In this document: positions 41,728-51,033 of the stretch, piece after piece
Position numbering within the stretch: position 1 is the stretch's first letter
How the letters are laid out: every line of letters starts with the position of its first letter
NCBI RefSeq assembly: GCF_011319465.1
Contig: NZ_RCMB01000013.1
Coordinates: 62,001-126,000, forward strand
DNA from: Candidatus Nitrosotalea sp. TS
GTDB lineage: Archaea; Thermoproteota; Nitrososphaeria; Nitrososphaerales; Nitrosopumilaceae
Direction: 5' to 3'
Length of the DNA: 64,000 bases
Made by a program: the position numbers and the translations under genes
The notes under the pieces: generated by a model
Told to the model about the DNA's origin: nothing
Database searches by the model: none
The model's input: only the letters and a program-made list of their open reading frames with translations

Positions 41728-42030
41728 ATGCTAAATCAAAAAATAAGATTTGGACTGGCGGTAGCAGCATTGATGTCTGTGATGATCTATGCAGTAGCAG
41801 TACCATCTGCAAGTGCATTGACACCAAGAGACTTTTCATACCTGCACGATACTCACAAAACTGACAGATTCATGGGTGGACAAAACATCTGTGGAGATCA
41901 TCTCTGCACACCACAAGAATGGTCAGCAATGAATCAAGCAATAGGCGCTGCACAACGCAATCCAGGCGAGTGTTCTTCATTGAAGCAATGGGAAGCTTGC
42001 ACACCAGCAAACCAAACCAAGACAGGCTAG
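41728..42030 (+). CDS. small exported Cys-containing protein
   Basis: About 100 residues from ATG 41728 (GTAAATATAC ~27 nt before it). Signal peptide RFGLAVAALMSVMIYAVA ending ASA; mature part with HDTHKTDRFMGGQNICGDHL, CTPQEWSAMN and CSSLKQWEAC. Four Cys probably form two disulfides. The CGDHLCTPQEW motif is recurrent in thaumarchaeal secreted proteins. Function unknown. Confidence 0.7.
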   Translation: MLNQKIRFGLAVAALMSVMIYAVAVPSASALTPRDFSYLHDTHKTDRFMGGQNICGDHLCTPQEWSAMNQAIGAAQRNPGECSSLKQWEACTPANQTKTG

Positions 42031-42054
42031 AACAAGTAGAACATCAAACTAATA

Positions 42055-42729
42055 ATGGCCAATAAAACTTGCGTATCAATTGGCGTGCGTAGCGTAGCAA
42101 AGCTCGTAACCAGCCTGAGAAAAGCACTAAACAAAGCAGATTATGCCGAACTAAGATTGGATTTTTTGAACCCAACTCAAATTCCTTATTGTCTAAATAT
42201 AGTAAAACCACATCTAAAAAGATGCATCTGCACTCTCAGACCCAAGTCAGAAGGAGGCAAGTTTTCTGGCACCGAAACAGAGAGAATATCCATACTGAAA
42301 TTAATTGCAGAATTCAACCCGTATCTTCTTGATGTAGAATACAATACGTTGAGAAAAAACAAGAGCCTGCATCAATACCTCAAAAGAACAAGAGCAAACA
42401 TACTGATATCATGGCATGATTTCTCAAAAACTCCAAGCGAAAAAACGCTAAGATCCATGGCAAGAAAAATGTCAGGATTTTCAAAAAATATCAAGATTGT
42501 GACTACAGCAAAGGCGATTAATGACACATTGAGGATTCTCAAGTTGTACAAAGGGATGTCGCATAGATCAAATCTGATTGCCTTTGCAATGGGTGACTAT
42601 GGCAGGATGTCCAGAATTCTATGTACAAGGCTTGGGAGCCCGTTTACATACGTGTCCCTTGGAAAACCAGTTGCCCCAGGACAGTTCAGTCTTGATGAGA
42701 TGGCATCAATATTTAAATTGCAAAAATAA
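42055..42729 (+). CDS. aroD: 3-dehydroquinate dehydratase, type I
   Basis: Removes water from 3-dehydroquinate to give 3-dehydroshikimate through a Schiff base. 224 residues, ADYAELRLDFLNPT, LDVEYNTL, ISWHDFSKTPS (catalytic H), and NIKIVTTAKAIND carrying the Schiff-base Lys, then GDYGRMSRI. The usual eight-stranded barrel length is met. It is separated by 700 nt from aroE, with two unrelated small genes between. Confidence 0.93.
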   Translation: MANKTCVSIGVRSVAKLVTSLRKALNKADYAELRLDFLNPTQIPYCLNIVKPHLKRCICTLRPKSEGGKFSGTETERISILKLIAEFNPYLLDVEYNTLRKNKSLHQYLKRTRANILISWHDFSKTPSEKTLRSMARKMSGFSKNIKIVTTAKAINDTLRILKLYKGMSHRSNLIAFAMGDYGRMSRILCTRLGSPFTYVSLGKPVAPGQFSLDEMASIFKLQK

Positions 42730-42759
42730 AGACACATTAGAAGAAAATCTCTAGTCCAT

Positions 42760-42993
42760 CTAGAGGCTGTTTTCAAAATGTCTTCTAACAAACGAAGACT
42801 CGGCTTTTTTTATCCTGACAGATTCTGCCACATCATGAGCCATATCAACAAGTTCATTTTTTGTCATCATTGGCTTGACAACATCTTCTTTCTCAGAATT
42901 GATTTCAAACTCGATATCAGAGAGCATGTTTACGTTCTCGTCAAGCATCTTGCCGCATGCCTCGATGAGGTCTCTAAAATCGTCCGATTCCAT
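42760..42993 (-). CDS. small conserved helical acidic protein
   Basis: 77 residues, Asp/Glu-rich and helical (DDFRDLIEACGKMLDENVNM, KNELVDMAHDVAESVRIKKA). No motif. It interrupts the aro cluster on the opposite strand. Confidence 0.5.
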   Translation of the reverse strand: MESDDFRDLIEACGKMLDENVNMLSDIEFEINSEKEDVVKPMMTKNELVDMAHDVAESVRIKKAESSFVRRHFENSL

Positions 42994-43093
42994 ACATTGT
43001 AAAACTTCTTTTGCATTAATTAACTAATCTCTGCATTGTCTCATGGAAAAACCGTCCTACCCAGCCTTATTATAAAAGATAAACTAATAGAAT

Positions 43094-43378
43094 ATGAAGA
43101 AAATGGTCCAGTTTTTTAACAATGTCCCAAGAAATGTCATCATACTATCTGTTGTAGTAACAGCAATTCTTGGAATCTTTCATCTAATTCCATTACTGAT
43201 ACTTGTATGGATAGTTGCACTAGCATACATCATCATATACCAATACAGGACGCCAAAAAATAATGGCGGTAATTTCGTATGCCTTGACTGTGCCACAATT
43301 CATCAGCAGGACAACTGCCCAAAATGCGGTTCCAAGCTAAAGAAATTCTATTCTAGAACGAATAGCTATGGCGTTTGA
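43094..43378 (+). CDS. membrane protein with C-terminal zinc ribbon
   Basis: 94 residues: one or two N-terminal hydrophobic helices (NVIILSVVVTAILGIFHLIP, LLILVWIVALAYIIIYQY) and a cytoplasmic zinc ribbon CLDCATIHQQDNCPKCGSK. Small membrane-anchored ribbons are common in this lineage; role unknown. Confidence 0.6.
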   Translation: MKKMVQFFNNVPRNVIILSVVVTAILGIFHLIPLLILVWIVALAYIIIYQYRTPKNNGGNFVCLDCATIHQQDNCPKCGSKLKKFYSRTNSYGV

Positions 43379-43442
43379 GTACCAATAGTTTGCCAAACCA
43401 TTCCTAATACCTTAAATCATGATGCAAGGAAATTAGTTTTCA

Positions 43443-43925
43443 ATGACAAAAACTTATGCAGTCATAGGCGATCCCATTGATCATTCGTTATCGCCTGCGC
43501 TTCACAATCCAGCATTTGCATTTCTAGGGTTGGATTGCACATACATAGCATATAGGATTCCAAAAGGAGATCTTGATGACGGCATTCAAGATTTGAAAAA
43601 GATAGGCATTGCAGGATTCAATGTCACCATTCCTCACAAAATAGACATGATGCGGCTACTTGACGAAACCGATGAGGAATGCAAGATGGTGGGGGCAACA
43701 AATACAGTAGTCAACACTGGCGGCCACCTAAAGGGATACAACACTGATGTAGACGGGTTTCTAGATCCAATAAGAAAAAGAAAGATCGACTGTAAAGGCT
43801 GTGATGTATTGTTAATTGGTGCAGGCGGAGCTGCAAGAGCTGTAATAGTAGGATTTGCAAAAGAAAAGATTCGCAAGATAACCATTACAAACAGGACACG
43901 CATGAAAAGGCAGAAGAGATGGTAA
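43443..43925 (+). CDS. aroE: shikimate dehydrogenase, N-terminal part (frameshifted)
   Basis: Reduces 3-dehydroshikimate to shikimate with NADPH. Here: YAVIGDPIDHSLSPALHN (substrate site), GFNVTIPHKIDMM (catalytic K), GATNTVVN, YNTDVDGF and the Rossmann motif LLIGAGGAARAVIV. The frame shifts at about 43900 just after NRT; the rest is in the next entry. Total span 43443-44266 gives the normal 274 residues. Confidence 0.92.
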   Translation: MTKTYAVIGDPIDHSLSPALHNPAFAFLGLDCTYIAYRIPKGDLDDGIQDLKKIGIAGFNVTIPHKIDMMRLLDETDEECKMVGATNTVVNTGGHLKGYNTDVDGFLDPIRKRKIDCKGCDVLLIGAGGAARAVIVGFAKEKIRKITITNRTRMKRQKRW

Positions 43926-44266
43926 AGTTTGCAAAGCAGCTTGGCTTGGAATCTGAATATTTAGATCTGGCAAGCGCCGAAGACAGGGCTGCAGAGTTTA
44001 GATTCATTGTAAATGCGACCTCGGTTGGCCTCAAGGGAGTAGGTTGTCCCATATCAACAAAAAACATTACCAAAGATTCCATAGTTTACGATATTGTGTA
44101 CATGCCAGTAGAAACTCCATTAATTCAGCAGTCAAAAGAAAAAAGGGCGACTATCATATATGGTTGGGAAATGCTTCTTGCTCAGGCAATGAAATCTTTT
44201 GAGATTTGGACCGGCAAACCTGCCCCATACGAAGCAATGAAATTGACACTGCTTGGGAGATTTTAG
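43919..44266 (+). CDS. aroE: shikimate dehydrogenase, C-terminal part (frameshifted)
   Basis: Continues after the shift as HEKAEEMVKFAKQLGL, then FIVNATSVGLKG, DIVYMPVETPLI and GWEMLLAQAMKSFEIWTG, the usual AroE C-terminal helix. It ends 1 nt before the shikimate kinase ATG. Confidence 0.9.
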   Translation: MVKFAKQLGLESEYLDLASAEDRAAEFRFIVNATSVGLKGVGCPISTKNITKDSIVYDIVYMPVETPLIQQSKEKRATIIYGWEMLLAQAMKSFEIWTGKPAPYEAMKLTLLGRF

Positions 44267-44267
44267 A

Positions 44268-45122
44268 ATGGCCCAAGTAAAAGCAAGCATGCATGGTGCA
44301 GTCTCAATAGTAAACGCCATTGCAACTGGCAAGGGTGCAACACTTGGCATATCGCTTGGAATTGAAGCTACAGTTGAGACAGAGTCAGGAAGGGGAATGG
44401 TCTTTGAGAACAGAGAGTCAAGCCTTAGCTCGCGTCTGATAAGAGCAGTTGTTGAAACATCAGTGCCAAAAGCAGAGCTTGAGAAAAACAGACTGAAGAT
44501 ATCTGTCAAAACAGAGATACCGGCAGGATATGGACTGAAAAGCTCTAGTGCGATATCTTCTGTGATTTCACTTGCATGTGCAAAACTTTTCAAACCAAAA
44601 GCAACAGACATGGAAATCTTAAGGGACGGAGTACAAGCTTCAATCCAATCTAAAGTAAGCATTACAGGAGCATTTGATGATGCATGCGGATGCTATTTTG
44701 GCGGATTTGTTGTAACTGACAATACAAATATCAAAATAATAAAAGCAGAAAAGGCACCAGAAGATCTATCTGCAGTAATATTCATTCCAAAATCTCGCAA
44801 AAGAGGAAATGTAAAAAAATTAAAAATTTTACAAAATGTGTTCTCTCAGGCATGGGATTTGGCAAATAAAGCAGACTATTGGAATGCAATGACGCTCAAC
44901 GGGTTAGCTACTTCTACCATACTTGGCTCTGATCCAAAGGTCTTGACTGAGCTAATGGAAAATGGTGCACTGGGTGCATCTGTTTCAGGAAATGGTCCTG
45001 CCATTGCAGCAGTTGCAAAAAATGACAAGATTTTACAGGTAAAGAAAATACTTGCCTCACTTGATGGAACTACAATAGTTTCTCCTGTCACCAACCAAAA
45101 GGCTGAAGTACATGAAATGTAA
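44268..45122 (+). CDS. aroK: shikimate kinase, archaeal GHMP type
   Basis: Phosphorylates shikimate at O3. About 284 residues of the GHMP kinase superfamily, unrelated to bacterial AroK. ATP loop PAGYGLKSSSAISS near residue 90; ITGAFDDACGCYFGG and a C-terminal GASVSGNGPAIAAV. Start at ATG 44268 (MAQVKASMHGAVS), 2 nt after aroE. Overlaps the aroA start by 11 nt. Confidence 0.93.
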   Translation: MAQVKASMHGAVSIVNAIATGKGATLGISLGIEATVETESGRGMVFENRESSLSSRLIRAVVETSVPKAELEKNRLKISVKTEIPAGYGLKSSSAISSVISLACAKLFKPKATDMEILRDGVQASIQSKVSITGAFDDACGCYFGGFVVTDNTNIKIIKAEKAPEDLSAVIFIPKSRKRGNVKKLKILQNVFSQAWDLANKADYWNAMTLNGLATSTILGSDPKVLTELMENGALGASVSGNGPAIAAVAKNDKILQVKKILASLDGTTIVSPVTNQKAEVHEM

Positions 45123-46371
45123 GGTTGAGAAATCAAGATTATCTGGTACGATATCATGCCCCCCTAACAAGAGCTATACACATCGTGCCATCTTCCTGGC
45201 ATCACTTGCAAAAGGGAATAGTACAATTAGAAATGTTCTGCTTTCTCGCGATACCATTGCAACCATGAATGCATGCAAAGTGTTCGGTTCCAAGATATCA
45301 ACCAGTGGCTCTACTGTTAACGTTGAAAGTACTGGCAGCGTATCTGTTACAGGATCAGAGATAGATGCATCAAACTCTGGTACAACAATTAGAATATCTG
45401 CAGCCATAGCTTCTCTTGTTGATGCCAAGATTACGCTTACAGGAGATGTCAGTCTCAAGAAGAGGCCAATGCAGCCACTCCTTGACGCTCTTGAGAAACT
45501 TGATGCAAAGTGTACGTCAACTAATGGCACCCCGCCAATTACCGTAAAGGGCAAGATTCTTGGAGGCAACACTTCCATATCAGGTTCGGTTTCAAGTCAG
45601 TTCATTTCCGCACTTTTGATTGCAGCACCTAAAACCGAGAAAGGCATCACCTTAGAGATTGAAGGAGATCTTGTTTCAAAGCCATATCTTGATGCAACTA
45701 TTGCAATCATGCAAAAATTTGGCGTCAATGTAAACACCATATCACCTTACAAAAAATACAACATACCAAAGCAGGACTACAAGTCAACAGACTTTACAGT
45801 CCCTGCAGACTTTTCCAGCATGGCGCTTCTTCTTTCTGCTGCAGTGCTGGTAGGAGATGACATGGTAATTTCTGCACCTATTGGAGACTTGCCCCAGGGA
45901 GACAAGGAGATGATATCGCACCTAAAAAAGATGGGCGTGGATGTATCAATAGGGGATACAGTAAGGGTAAAGGCTCCACCCAAGCTTGCAGGTGGAAGGT
46001 TTGACTTGTCAAACACGCCAGACTTGCTTCCGCCAATGGCCATCTTGGCGCTTCGAACATCAAATCCAATTGAGATTTACAATGTAAAACATGCAAGATT
46101 CAAAGAGACTGACAGGATTTCCATCTTGGCAAAAGAGTTGTCAAAGATTGGCATTGGTGTCACAGAAAAAGAGGACGGGTTGATCCTAGAGTCCCCCAAG
46201 TCCCTCAAGGGTGCAGAGCTTGACTCTTCAGATGATCACAGACTGTTCATGGCATTTTGCATTGCAGGAATGGTTGTAGGCAACTGTACTGTAACAGACC
46301 CAGAATCAGTAGATGTCTCCTATCCTGATTTTATCAAGGAAATGAACAAGATAGGGGCCAATATTTCCTAG
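45112..46371 (+). CDS. aroA: 3-phosphoshikimate 1-carboxyvinyltransferase (EPSP synthase)
   Basis: Transfers enolpyruvyl from PEP to shikimate 3-phosphate. 419 residues with PPNKSYTHRAIFLASLAKG, SGTTIRISAA (LGNAGT-like), DYKSTDFTVPADFSSMALLL, and ARFKETDRISILAKEL. The LGNAGT equivalent is SNSGTT here, as in other archaea. The gene starts in the 3' end of the kinase gene and converges with the EVE-domain gene. Confidence 0.94.
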   Translation: MKCKVEKSRLSGTISCPPNKSYTHRAIFLASLAKGNSTIRNVLLSRDTIATMNACKVFGSKISTSGSTVNVESTGSVSVTGSEIDASNSGTTIRISAAIASLVDAKITLTGDVSLKKRPMQPLLDALEKLDAKCTSTNGTPPITVKGKILGGNTSISGSVSSQFISALLIAAPKTEKGITLEIEGDLVSKPYLDATIAIMQKFGVNVNTISPYKKYNIPKQDYKSTDFTVPADFSSMALLLSAAVLVGDDMVISAPIGDLPQGDKEMISHLKKMGVDVSIGDTVRVKAPPKLAGGRFDLSNTPDLLPPMAILALRTSNPIEIYNVKHARFKETDRISILAKELSKIGIGVTEKEDGLILESPKSLKGAELDSSDDHRLFMAFCIAGMVVGNCTVTDPESVDVSYPDFIKEMNKIGANIS

Positions 46372-46779
46372 TTATTTGTTTGACTTTTTTATAATCTCGT
46401 CCCAGAGTTGTTTTGGGACTGGCATTACAGACAGTCTTGAAATTCGTATCAGTTCCCAGTTTTTGAACTTGGAGTCTTTTTTTATCTCTTCAAGAGTTAC
46501 CGGCCTTTTCAATCTCGATACCGGTTTTACATCCATTACGACAAACCTCTCATCATCTTCTTTTGGATTGGGATACGGATTACTTGTAATCTCTAGTATT
46601 CCCACTGCCTGTCTCTCGTCTCCTGTGTGATAAAAAAACGCCCGATCTCCTTTTTTCATTGCACGAATGTGCTTTAATGCCAAGTTATTGTGAACTTCAT
46701 CCCAAACAGTCTTTTTTTCTTTTTCCAGCAGGTCGTAATTATATGTCGTCGGTTCTTGTTTTACAAGCCAATAATTCAT
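46372..46779 (-). CDS. EVE domain protein
   Basis: 135 residues: MNYWLVKQEPTTYNYDLLE, KTVWDEVHNNLALKHIRAMK, GDRAFFYHTGDERQAVGILE and PVTLEEIKKDSKFKNWELIR are the defining blocks of the EVE (thymocyte nuclear protein 1-like) PUA-related domain. It binds modified bases in nucleic acids. Apparently intact. Confidence 0.9.
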   Translation of the reverse strand: MNYWLVKQEPTTYNYDLLEKEKKTVWDEVHNNLALKHIRAMKKGDRAFFYHTGDERQAVGILEITSNPYPNPKEDDERFVVMDVKPVSRLKRPVTLEEIKKDSKFKNWELIRISRLSVMPVPKQLWDEIIKKSNK

Positions 46780-46813
46780 GAGTTTATTCTTGATTCAAGC
46801 ATTATAGATTTTT

Positions 46814-47602
46814 CTAATGCAATTCTTTTTTCATTAAATAAAATAATGATTTCTTGTCCAAAAAATTTACCTCTGGTGAAATTTTTTCTTGTATAAAGAC
46901 TTGGATCCTCTCTGAGTTTAGATCATGTGCCTTGTTCTGAACATATTTTAGAATATCCGACATGCCTTCATTTGTTCTGCTTACAAATACAAATTGAAAT
47001 ACATGAGGAAACTCATTTGACTGGTTCCATATTCCGGCAGCTAGTGTTTTTCCGTCTTTGATAGATATTATGACCCTATTTTGCTCTATGAGATTTTTGA
47101 TTTCTTCTGCGTCTAGCGGCAACCATTTCCACGAATTGGCATATGTTGATGATTCAATGATGCCATCCAGTTGGAATGATGGTGTTGCCATTATTGCGCT
47201 TGATTCCTGTTTTGCTGGAACCATTGAATATAGCATCCATTTTTCTTCTATCTTGTATCCCACTGATTCGGCAAGTCTTATTGATGGATGATTTTCACTT
47301 TCAATTATCAATCTAATCACCTTGTTTGGTATCACAGATTCTGCATGAGCAAGCATGTCAGTGCCAAATCCTTTTTTCCTATATTGCGGATGCACCCTCA
47401 TTCCCTCAATCCACGCTTCTTTCTCAAAAGAAACTATGTGGTACACCCCAACAACTAGACCATTTTCCTCCAACACATACAAGCCTCCTTTTGACTTCCA
47501 CTTGTCCCAGACATCTGCAATATAGTCACCCCACTGGAATGTGTCTTTGCAGAATTCCAAAACGGTATACTTGTCGCTTTCCTGCGCACTGCGTATTTTC
47601 AT
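46814..47602 (-). CDS. GNAT acetyltransferase, two-domain
   Basis: 262 residues. The first domain has VGVYHIVSFEKEAWIEGMRV, motif A HPQYRKKGFGTDMLAHAES and SIRLAESVGYKIEEKW. The second half is a GNAT-like domain without a clear acetyl-CoA loop, as in tandem GNAT proteins. The substrate is unknown. Confidence 0.8.
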   Translation of the reverse strand: MKIRSAQESDKYTVLEFCKDTFQWGDYIADVWDKWKSKGGLYVLEENGLVVGVYHIVSFEKEAWIEGMRVHPQYRKKGFGTDMLAHAESVIPNKVIRLIIESENHPSIRLAESVGYKIEEKWMLYSMVPAKQESSAIMATPSFQLDGIIESSTYANSWKWLPLDAEEIKNLIEQNRVIISIKDGKTLAAGIWNQSNEFPHVFQFVFVSRTNEGMSDILKYVQNKAHDLNSERIQVFIQEKISPEVNFLDKKSLFYLMKKELH

Positions 47603-47709
47603 GGTAACATGTTAACCAATTATCTAATTTTTGATTGTATGGGTCAGGATTTTGTCAAAAATTGCCCAATTCCTATAAGGATTATAAGCATCCAAATGAA
47701 AAATTCATC

Positions 47710-48807
47710 ATGTCTTCAAGCTCGATTGGGCAGCGCTATGTCTTTACCAGTTTTGGCGAGAGTCATGGCAGATGCATAGGAGCTGTAGTGGACGGCTGTC
47801 CAGCAGGTTTGGAACTTGAGGAAAAAGATATTCAAAAAATGCTTGACTTGCGCAAGCCAGGCCAATCAGTGATAACAACTCAAAGAAAAGAAGAAGACAA
47901 GGTAGAGATTCTTTCAGGAGTATTTCGAGGATATACAACAGGAGCTCCAATTACAATGGTAATTTGGAATCAGGATCAGCGTTCTCGCGATTATGAAAAT
48001 TTAACATTGAGGCCAAGACCTGGTCACTCTGACTATCCAGCATATGTCAAGTACAATGGATTCAATGATCATAGGGGAGGAGGCAGATTTTCCGGCAGAC
48101 TTACTGCCACATTTGTAATGGCAGGAGCCATTGCAAAGAAATTGCTTTCCCAGACCATTCAAGTCGATACTTATTCTTACACTTGCCAGGTAGGCAAGAT
48201 AAAGATGAGCGGCCAAGCTGCATCAAAGATGAAGAGCTCCATTTACAGCAATGAAGTAAGATGTCCAGATCCAAAAATAGCAGAAAAGATGCGAGCTACA
48301 ATACTTGCAGCAAAGCGAAGCGGAGACTCTGTTGGAGGAATTATCGAATCAATCACTACAAATCTTCCAGTAGGTCTTGGCGAGCCAATCTTTGGCTCTC
48401 TAGAATCAGATCTTAGCAAGGCATTATTTTCAATTCCTGCTGTCAAGGGAGTTGAATTTGGCTCTGGCTTTTACGGTTCAACTCTTCATGGTTCTGAGAA
48501 CAATGACGAATTCATAACAAAGAATGGAAAGATTGTAACTAGAACAAATAATGCAGGAGGCATACTTGGAGGAATATCCACCGGAATGCCGCTAGTGCTT
48601 CGAGTTGCCTTCAAGCCTGCCTCATCCATTGCAAAAAAACAGCATACCGTAGATGTCAAGACAAAAAAACCAGTCTCTCTCATAGTTCAAGGCAGACATG
48701 ACCCATGTGTAGTCCCAAGGGCACCGCCAGTAGTTGACTCTCTAGTCTCAGTAGTACTTGTTGATCATGCATTAAGAGCAGGCTTTATTCGACCAGTGAT
48801 TCGATAA
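47710..48807 (+). CDS. aroC: chorismate synthase
   Basis: Converts EPSP to chorismate with reduced FMN. 365 residues from ATG 47710 (MSSSSIGQRYVFTSFGESHG), the canonical N-terminus, so the longer frame from 47635 is not used. Motifs: GESHGRCIGAVVDGCPAG, RPRPGHSDYPAYVKY, DHRGGGRFSGRLTA and GRHDPCVVPRAPPV. Ends 3 nt before the mutase-aminotransferase gene. Confidence 0.95.
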   Translation: MSSSSIGQRYVFTSFGESHGRCIGAVVDGCPAGLELEEKDIQKMLDLRKPGQSVITTQRKEEDKVEILSGVFRGYTTGAPITMVIWNQDQRSRDYENLTLRPRPGHSDYPAYVKYNGFNDHRGGGRFSGRLTATFVMAGAIAKKLLSQTIQVDTYSYTCQVGKIKMSGQAASKMKSSIYSNEVRCPDPKIAEKMRATILAAKRSGDSVGGIIESITTNLPVGLGEPIFGSLESDLSKALFSIPAVKGVEFGSGFYGSTLHGSENNDEFITKNGKIVTRTNNAGGILGGISTGMPLVLRVAFKPASSIAKKQHTVDVKTKKPVSLIVQGRHDPCVVPRAPPVVDSLVSVVLVDHALRAGFIRPVIR

Positions 48808-48810
48808 GAA

Positions 48811-50181
48811 ATGTCAGATATCGACAAGCTGCGCGACAAGATGGACAGAATAACATTTGACATGCTAAAATTGCTAAGGGAGAGAAATGACACCGCAAAA
48901 GAGATTGGCAACATAAAAAGCAATCTTGGACTGGGCATAACCAATGAAGAAAGAGAAAGCCAGCTTCGAACCAAGGTCCAGTCATTATGCAAAGAGATTG
49001 GCCTCGATGAGAAAATGGGTTTGACAATGCTAAATTTTCTACTAAATGAATCTGTCAAGATACAATCAACAAACAAGCAGACACATCTTTCAGTATTTTT
49101 GAAGGCAAAGACATTAGAAAGACAAGGAAAAAAAATAATTCACATGGAAGTGGGCGAGCCAGACTTTTTTCCTCCAAAGACAGTCAACAGTGCACTCTCT
49201 CAGGTCTACGACATGGGATACACAAAGTATGGCGATTCAAAGGGAATGATACAGTTCAGAGAAGCTCTTGCAAGTCATGTCACCAAGACATTTGGAGCCA
49301 AGGCAAATTCACAAAATATTCTTGTCTCACCTGGTGCAAGATTTTCAGTCTTTCTTGCAATATCTACGCTGCTAAATCCTGGAAATGAGATAATAATAAT
49401 CGAGCCTGCGTGGCCGGCATACAAAGACAATGCACTAAACTCTGGAGTCAAGGTCAGAACCATCCACACAAGTCTTGAAAACAGATGGGAACCCAAGATA
49501 GAAGAGATTGAAAAAGCAATAAACCAAAATACAAAGATGATAGTGCTAAACTATCCAAACAATCCTACCGGAAAAATATTGCCAGAAAAATTGCTAGACC
49601 AGATAATGAGCATTGCAATGAAAAACAACCTCTATGTGTTAAGTGATGAAATTTATTCTTCATACGCATTCAAAAATTGGAAGAGTGTTCTTTCCTACGG
49701 ATACGGAAGATCAATTGTGACCCAGTCGTTCTCCAAATCCCATGCAATGACTGGATTTAGGATAGGATATGCAGTATCAAGTCCTGAGATAATAGACCAG
49801 ATGGCAAAACTGCAGGCACTGGCTATGACAAACGTTTCAGAGCCAATTCAATATGTAGCCATGAAAGCACTCGAAGCTGACACTACGGACAATACTAAAA
49901 CCATCAAAACCAGACTCGAAGCTGTGATAAAAAAGGCAAAGAGCATGGAAATTGAGTTTATGGAGCCAGATGGTGCAATGTACCTCTTTGCCAAGGTGAA
50001 AAAACCGCATTTTGACTCGGTCGAGTTTACAAACAAGCTTTTAGATTATGGTGTTGCGATAGCCCCGGGTGAGGGATTTGGGAATTATCAAGAATTTGTC
50101 AGGATATCTGCTTGTCAGCCAGAAGAAACACTTAACCACGGAATGCAGATAATAGAAGAAGTGATGAGGACAGAAAAATGA
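48811..50181 (+). CDS. chorismate mutase-aminotransferase fusion
   Basis: 456 residues. Residues 1-90 are an AroQ-type chorismate mutase (DIDKLRDKMDRITFDMLKLL, ERNDTAKEIGNIKSNLGL, and the second and third helices). Residues ~95-456 are a fold-type I PLP aminotransferase with KYGDSKGMIQFREALA, VSPGARFSVFLAIS, NYPNNPTGKI, SDEIYSSYAF and the PLP lysine in TQSFSKSHAMTGFRIGY. It would convert chorismate to prephenate and transaminate prephenate or arylpyruvates. It overlaps tyrA by 4 nt. Confidence 0.92.
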   Translation: MSDIDKLRDKMDRITFDMLKLLRERNDTAKEIGNIKSNLGLGITNEERESQLRTKVQSLCKEIGLDEKMGLTMLNFLLNESVKIQSTNKQTHLSVFLKAKTLERQGKKIIHMEVGEPDFFPPKTVNSALSQVYDMGYTKYGDSKGMIQFREALASHVTKTFGAKANSQNILVSPGARFSVFLAISTLLNPGNEIIIIEPAWPAYKDNALNSGVKVRTIHTSLENRWEPKIEEIEKAINQNTKMIVLNYPNNPTGKILPEKLLDQIMSIAMKNNLYVLSDEIYSSYAFKNWKSVLSYGYGRSIVTQSFSKSHAMTGFRIGYAVSSPEIIDQMAKLQALAMTNVSEPIQYVAMKALEADTTDNTKTIKTRLEAVIKKAKSMEIEFMEPDGAMYLFAKVKKPHFDSVEFTNKLLDYGVAIAPGEGFGNYQEFVRISACQPEETLNHGMQIIEEVMRTEK

Positions 50182-51033
50182 AGAAAAAGATAGCTATTAT
50201 TCGGTTCAGAAGGTCAGATCGGCAAATGGTTCACAAAGTACTTTCTCGAAAAGGGTTTTGAAGTAATTGGTTATGATTCAGAAAAAGAAATCCTAAACAA
50301 AGCAGTTACAAAGGCACAGTCCCTTGTTGGCGCGATCTTACCTGCAGATTATGTTATTTTGTGCATTCCAGTCAAGCGTACTCCAGAAACTATACGACTG
50401 ATTGCAAAAGAGATGAAAAGAGAATCCTACCTCATAGATGTTTCTTCACTGAAACTCAAAACTGCAGCTGCTCTATCAAAAATTCCAGACAAGGTAAGTC
50501 CAGTTTGCATTCACCCCATGTTCGGACCTGGAACTAAGAAGTTAAAGGGACAAAACATAATCTCCATTCCAATCCGTGATGCAAAAAAAGAGCTTTTAGT
50601 TGCAAAATCATTATTCCCTGAAGCAAATTTTGTCCAGATAGATGCTACAGAACATGACAAGAAAATTGCAATAATCTTAGGTATGACTCATCTGGTCAAC
50701 TTGACACTTGCTAACATACTTGCAAAGGAAGAAAACTTTACACTAGTTGAAAAGATGGCAGGTACCACGTTCAAGGCACAAAAGCTTCTCACTGCTGGAA
50801 TAATGACAGAGTCTCCAGAACTCATTGAAACAATAATCTCAAATCCAGAAATTAGAAGATATGCAGAAGAGTTTTGGAAGGACATAGGCAGGATGCTCAT
50901 TTTAATCCAAGAAAACAGGACTGAAGAAATTCTCAAGTATGTCGGAAGTGCAAAGGAGAGACTTGCAAAGAATGTCGACATGGATGACGCGTATAAAAAA
51001 TTAGTATCCATGGTAAATTCTGTTGAAAAATAG
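50178..51033 (+). CDS. tyrA: prephenate/arogenate dehydrogenase (frameshifted near start)
   Basis: Oxidative decarboxylation of prephenate or arogenate towards tyrosine. ATG 50178 overlaps the previous stop. MKKKIAII is followed by a one-base loss near 50200 and GSEGQIGKWFTKYFLEKGFE (Rossmann), then ADYVILCIPVKRTPE, the catalytic HPMFGPG, and DATEHDKKIAIILGMTHLVN. Typical length about 285 residues. Confidence 0.9.

Noticed and set aside
47635-47709. N-terminal extension of chorismate synthase
   Set aside because: The canonical N-terminus begins at ATG 47710; the extra 25 residues have no counterpart in the family.
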